Assembly (NCBI GenBank): GCA_951213105.1
Contig: OX578153.1
Span: 55,614,020 to 55,678,019 of the forward strand
Source: Amaurobius ferox
Lineage: Eukaryota > Arthropoda > Arachnida > Araneae > Amaurobiidae
Direction of reading: 5' to 3'
DNA: 64,000 bases
In this document: positions 59,551 to 64,000 of the stretch, one piece after another
Numbering within the stretch: position 1 is the stretch's first letter
Layout of the letters: every line of letters begins with the position of its first letter
Program-made: the position numbers and the translations under genes
Notes under the pieces: model-generated
What the model was told of the DNA's origin: nothing
Databases searched by the model: none
What the model saw: only the letters and a program-made list of their open reading frames with translations

Positions 59551-62500
59551 ATAAGGAACAAAATTCAAAGTCAAATTTCACCAGAGTTAAAGGAGAGTCA
59601 AACTTGTCAAGAAAGGGGAAAACTTAAGAGAAAGTCAAGAAAGAAAAAAAACATATAAAATTAAAGGGTAGTCAAGTCACAATTGTCAAGATTTAGAACA
59701 GGGTTAGAATAAGGGTCAAGCTAAGCAAAAAAAAAAACCTTTACCTCATGTAGAAACACAAATATCAGACTTGAAGCATAGTAAATCAAATGTCAGAGTT
59801 AGATTATTGTCAGGGTTAAATATAATATTATTTACAAGCATAATATAACAATTAAAAGAAAATTATATATCGAGACGTTTATCAGGCTTGAAAAATAATA
59901 TTATTTACAATATTATTTACAAGAAAGTATATAAAAAGCTCAAATATCAGAGTTGAAGCTTAGTAAACCAAATGTTAGAATTAGATGATTGTCAAGGTTA
60001 AAAAATAATATTATTTATAAACATGGTATTACAAGTGTTACAAAAAAAAAAAAAAAGAAAGAGAGAGAGTTGAAGCATAGAAAATGTCAAGGTTGAAAAA
60101 TAATATTATAATCTAGCAGGGTTGAACTTTCCCCTATTTAGAAATTCAACTATCAAAGTTGAAACATAGTAATCAAGTAGCAAAGTTGAAGTATAGTAAT
60201 CAAATATCAAAGTTGAAACATAGTAATCAAATGTTAGAGTTAGACGATTGGCAAGGTTAAAAAATTATATTATTTACAAGCATAGTATAACAATTGTTTA
60301 AAAAAAATATATAATATCGACGATTGTCAAGGTTGAAAAATAATATTTATATATCAAGACGATTGACAGGGTTGAAAAATAATATTATTTATAAGCATAG
60401 TGTAACTATTATTAAAAAAATATCTATATAATGTCCACGATTGCCAGGGTTGAAATATTGAATTTGTATATTTGGGATGAAAAATAACATTATTTACAAG
60501 CATCAAGATTCTCAAGGTTAAAAAATATATAAAAATATATACATAGTTGATTACGATTAAATATATTAGTTAATTATAAAAATATACAAACAGTTGATTA
60601 TGTATAAAATGTTTAAATATGTGAGTATATGAATATAAAAGTACAAATTGGACAGGTTTAAAAGTGAATATGAGTTATAGAATCCAAACAAGAAGAGAAA
60701 TTGCAAAGAAAATATGGACAGGGAAAAGAGTTGAAAAACAGGAAGATACAGTATACAAAAGAAGGGGGAAACATAGGTCAAGGTTTAAAGATAATTTATG
60801 ATATAAGTACCATACAAAGAGCCAAATTTTCCATAAGAGGCCAAGACTTAAAAGAAATAAAAGTAAAAAAATAACAATATATATACCTATACGTTCAAGA
60901 GAAAACTTTTAAATTTTTGGTATTATAATTTTATAGTAAAAAATTTCAGAGTTAATAAATTCTCTACATATCTAGCTCTTAAAAAATAAAAATATGTTTT
61001 AATCATGTATTAGCAGTACCAAGTTCAGAAATGAGACAGAATTCACAAATGTTAAACAAAAATTTAAAAAAATGTTAAACAGAAACCGTGACAGAAATGA
61101 CAGAATTTGGTATTGAAAATATGATAAACAATGTCAGGATTAAAAATTTGATCAGATCCAATTCTATTTGGAATAAGATTAAGATGCAAGTTTAAAATAA
61201 AGATTTTTATGATGATCAAGCAATAATACAACATTAAAATAAACAGTTCAGTAGCAGTGTTTAGAAGGTTTTTTTTCCAACATCAAAGGTAAGAAACATT
61301 GGTTCACAAGCGGCAATATTTATTTTACAAGAACGTAAATTATTCATCATATTAAAAAGATATATTCTAAATAACCGTAACAGAAATGACAAAGTGCAGA
61401 ATATAAATATGTTTCAGATTTAAAATGAGCTATGAAAAGCTGGATTTAGTTTTAGAAGCATCAAATTCAATATTTAGCACATTTGGTAACAACTCATATA
61501 TAAAACAAAATTAAGCATGCTGATCACGAAGTTAGAAAATGAGAATTTAAATTTAAAATTGCAAAATAAAATACTTTCAATTTTACAATCATTAAAAATA
61601 ACCGTGACAGAAGTTACAATGTGCCGAGAAAAATATGTCTCAGAATTAAAACAAGATATGGAAGGCTGGATTTGGCTTCAGAGGCATAAAAAGAAACTCA
61701 GATTTCAAATTTTGCACAGTATCAACTCATAAAGAACAATATTAAGTATAAATAATATATATGATACACAATGTTATCAGATTTAAATAGCTCAAGGTAT
61801 ATGTAGTACTAAAGCCGAAATAATTAGTTTCAAAATCTTGGACATCAATGAAAGGTGCCGAAGGTTCTCAAGAAATAACCGAGTCAGTATCAGAATAACG
61901 TTTGTATTTTGGCTAAAATGGCAAATAGAATAAAATTAAAGTTTGGAAAATCGTAATTCACGAACCTGGGGCGAAGAGGCAAATTTCTTACATCACAGTA
62001 AAGCTCCAGGAGAGATGTAAATATGTCTCAGTATTAAAACAAGCTATGGAAGGGTGGATTTGGCTTTACTATGGTGAAAAAAATTATAAACGTACGTCGA
62101 AGAATCAGGCAGCCAGGAATCGATAACTCCAAAATCAGGAACACAAAAACGCAAGCGCCGAAAAAATAGCATGTTGAGGATAAATATATATAACTTGAGA
62201 ACACTTGAAGACAGCTTGTGGGATCTAGGAATAATTGCAAAGAGCAGGTTAAGACGCACAAAACGGTATAAGAATTGAAAACTTGCCGTCGAAATTCACG
62301 TTTCCAAGGTGCAGGAAACGTTTAAGATTAATGCATAATATAAGCGAACAGAGCTTTTGAAAACATTTAAAAAATGTATTACTTGACAACACAAGCTCAA
62401 AAAACAGAATTATTCACTCCACCTTAAAGCTCTCAAGGATGTGCTCAGGAAGATGCGAGACTCAGAAGAATATAACAAGTATTCGCGCTGCTAGGGCGCA

Positions 62501-62600
62501 AAGTCTTCGGAGAACGATTTTCATTATAATCCCAATGCCTGGAAAAAGAACAAATAGAAGACTTTAAAAATAATAACTAGAAAACTATTAAGCTCAGAGC
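59551..62600. repeat. Degenerate purine-rich tandem repeats inside the Polinton region
   Basis: Two repeat vocabularies succeed each other. At about 59690-60540, AGTTGAAGCATAGTAA, GTCAAGGTTGAAAAATAATA and ATTATTTACAAGCATAGTAT recur at 60-180-bp spacing. At about 61070-62080, AACCGTGACAGAAATGACA and TATGTCTCAG(A/T)ATTAAAACAAG, then TATGGAAGG(C/G)TGGATTTGGC, recur two to three times about 300-380 bp apart. No ATPase, protease or polymerase B motif of a Polinton is detectable, so those genes are lost, absent or elsewhere. Confidence 0.6.
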
Positions 62601-63035
62601 AAAATATTTTACACTGTCATGAAGCTTTCAAGGATATGCATATTTTATTGTATAAAACTTGTTGATCCGACCAAGGTTCACGCTCTCAGGGCAGATAGTC
62701 GCCAGAGCAAAAATACACACGTCATAGCAGGAAGAAATCTAGCTACTCCGGCGACCTGGTCAAGAAGTGTGTCAAAAGACAGCCCACCGTGTATCGAATA
62801 GTCGATTTAATTTGCGAGCATATACTGCACATCTTTTATCTGCATGAGTTGCAAAAATTGCAAATGAAAGAAAATTTCTCGATAAAAAAACTGATTAAAA
62901 ACGTTTTATGGAAGAGCAGATGGAATATTTTGGGAAATTCCGTGGATATACCAAAAAATTTAACCAATGGTATCCCGTTTCGAATTTAGCAGCAATATTA
63001 AGATAACACAACGTGTTCGCACTTCAGTTGACAAA
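62601..63035. other. Unassigned stretch upstream of the capsid-type gene
   Basis: A short plus-strand frame from 62909 starts MEEQMEYFGKFRGY and could be the end of another Polinton gene, but it is too short to assign. Confidence 0.35.
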
Positions 63036-63674
63036 ATGCATTTCTATATTAATCTGCCCAGCGACAGCTCTATGAGTTATTTCCCTGAAAATAAAATTTC
63101 GCATTTTAATACTCGGTTTCCGTTTCCTATTGAGCTGATAGGAATTTGGGATTTGTCTTGTTTCCTTCTTATCTCCACATAGTTGGCATAATATAAATAT
63201 ACAAAACAATTTAATAGGATTTAACATAGGTGATGGTAAAATCATCGTAAGTTGCTTTACCACCGGAATTTTACGAAAAGGTCCCAGACATTTTGAAAGC
63301 GATTGCAATTGAAGAAATCGAGAATAAAATATATTTCGATTTTAACCCCATCTCGAAATGCGTTCGGATTCACTTGAAAGCGTTGGAGATGGTTATATTG
63401 CACGTAGGACTCGCACAGCTGCTTGGATTGAAACCCTACAAAATTGCTTCTCCAGACATCAACATGGAAGTGATTATGGGAAGTTTATTTGTGGCAGATC
63501 CCTGCTGCCATATTAGAGTGCTCATGGTGTATTTCGATATCGTGGAAACCTCAAATTGTGGTAGATGATTTAGCAACTCTCCTTCGCATCACGAATGTTT
63601 TACCTGAACAAACCGAAAAGTGGTTTCAGTGTTTTATGACCGACCCCGCTATTTACGGGTGTGTCGCAAAATGA
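63036..63674 (+). pseudogene. Polinton-associated structural (putative minor capsid) protein, degenerate
   Basis: The ATG at 63036 opens a frame reading FYINLPSDSSMSYFPENK and TRFPFPIEL, a start I recognise from proteins repeatedly found in arthropod Polinton-like elements. It ends early at 63180. After a deletion and frame change, 63250-63568 continues with PPEFYEKVPDILKAI, IHLKALEMV, LAQLLGLKP and VLMVYFDIVE. After another frameshift, 63540-63674 gives PQIVVDDLATLLRITNV. The collinear order and terminal DIVEPQIVGD-type block fit one original gene. Expected role: a virion structural protein. Exact capsid identity is inferred. Confidence 0.7.
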
Positions 63675-63721
63675 TTGACTTTTTGAAAATTGATATCTGG
63701 TGCTAAACCTTAGGCGAATAA

Positions 63722-63934
63722 ATGTGGCAGAGGGGTCTAAACAGGATTCAAGACGTAACGAAGGGGGACAATCTGAATATGGTAGCTGAAAGACGCCCCA
63801 AAGAAGCCTGCCATAATTTAACGGACAAAGTTGCCACTCAAGAGAAAACGATGATTGGTTCAGATCGTAAAAATATGAATAAAAGAGGAAGCGCTCCAAG
63901 AAACATATCATTTCGCGATCGACCAAGATGGTGA
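63722..63934 (+). CDS. Small basic Polinton protein, possibly degenerate
   Basis: A 70-codon plus-strand frame follows the capsid-type gene closely and precedes the next capsid-type start by 25 bp. Its product is rich in Lys/Arg/Asn (NLTDKVATQEKTMI, RKNMNKRGSAPRNISF). Small basic proteins occupy this position in related elements. The start may be downstream of the true one, since similar proteins usually begin with a glycine-rich segment. Family membership is inferred mainly from position and composition. Confidence 0.45.
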   Translation: MWQRGLNRIQDVTKGDNLNMVAERRPKEACHNLTDKVATQEKTMIGSDRKNMNKRGSAPRNISFRDRPRW

Positions 63935-63959
63935 AAGCCAGCGATATTTTCTCTTAAAG

Positions 63960-64000
63960 ATGTCATCCCTCATTCATAAAAACTCTGCGGCTTGTGCCAT
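63960..64000 (+). CDS. Start of a further Polinton structural protein (cut by window end)
   Basis: ATG at 63960 opens MSSLIHKNSAACA to the window edge. Position and opening pattern (Met, hydrophobic pair, His, polar residues, Cys) match the beginning of F54H12.2-like capsid proteins that follow the small basic gene. Only 13 codons are visible, so this is a prediction about the sequence to the right. Confidence 0.45.
   Translation, partial: MSSLIHKNSAACA

Overview
This 64 kb window is AT-rich animal DNA made of repeats and decayed mobile elements. I find no convincing host gene, rRNA gene or functional tRNA gene. The content suggests a metazoan, probably an arthropod: BEL/Pao, Ty3/Gypsy, Jockey-like LINE, Tc1, pogo, piggyBac-like and hAT-like remnants, a Maverick/Polinton fragment, tRNA-headed SINEs, and abundant GACA/TCTG and AT microsatellites. 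I cannot name the species from the sequence.

Layout. 0-3.7 kb: tandem duplications, a hAT-like end and two copies of a repeat I call family A, one carrying a 59-bp retroposed insert with a perfect 15-bp target duplication. 3.7-6.4 kb: a decayed Gypsy element ending in an LTR with TATA box, AATAAA, a purine tract before it and a primer-binding-like site after it. 6.5-10.7 kb: family B repeats, including a head-to-tail pair. 11.0-12.5 kb: an internally deleted pogo-like transposon. 12.6-14.6 kb: BEL/Pao pol on the minus strand, split by an 803-bp hAT-like MITE with an 8-bp duplication. 15.3-17.6 kb: a tRNA-derived SINE amplified into a 213-bp tandem array. 18-28 kb: mostly unassigned AT-rich DNA with microsatellites, a piggyBac-like deletion derivative and an LTR candidate. 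28.5-35 kb: family A copies, a Tc1 pseudogene and a family A tandem array. 35-40.4 kb: an LTR candidate, T-rich DNA, a Gypsy integrase fragment and more family A. 40.6-46.9 kb: a modular inverted-repeat complex (family C). 47-55.6 kb: families A and B, with a 5'-truncated LINE inserted in one B copy and a B copy nested in an A copy. 56.4-57.6 kb: a 26-bp minisatellite. 58.1-64 kb: a degenerate Maverick/Polinton (integrase, repeat-rich purine-biased spacer, capsid-type gene, small basic protein, and the likely start of another capsid gene) that runs off the right edge.

The most interesting unexplained signal is the A/B family pair. The bodies differ, but both families share a left end with two successive hairpins and a right end with a short hairpin. 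They occur alone, as tandem dimers and nested in one another, and carry GACA-type microsatellites at a fixed internal position. The Polinton fragment, the 59-bp retroposon, the SINE-derived satellite and the pogo derivative with repeated TAAGATGACG motifs also deserve a second look.
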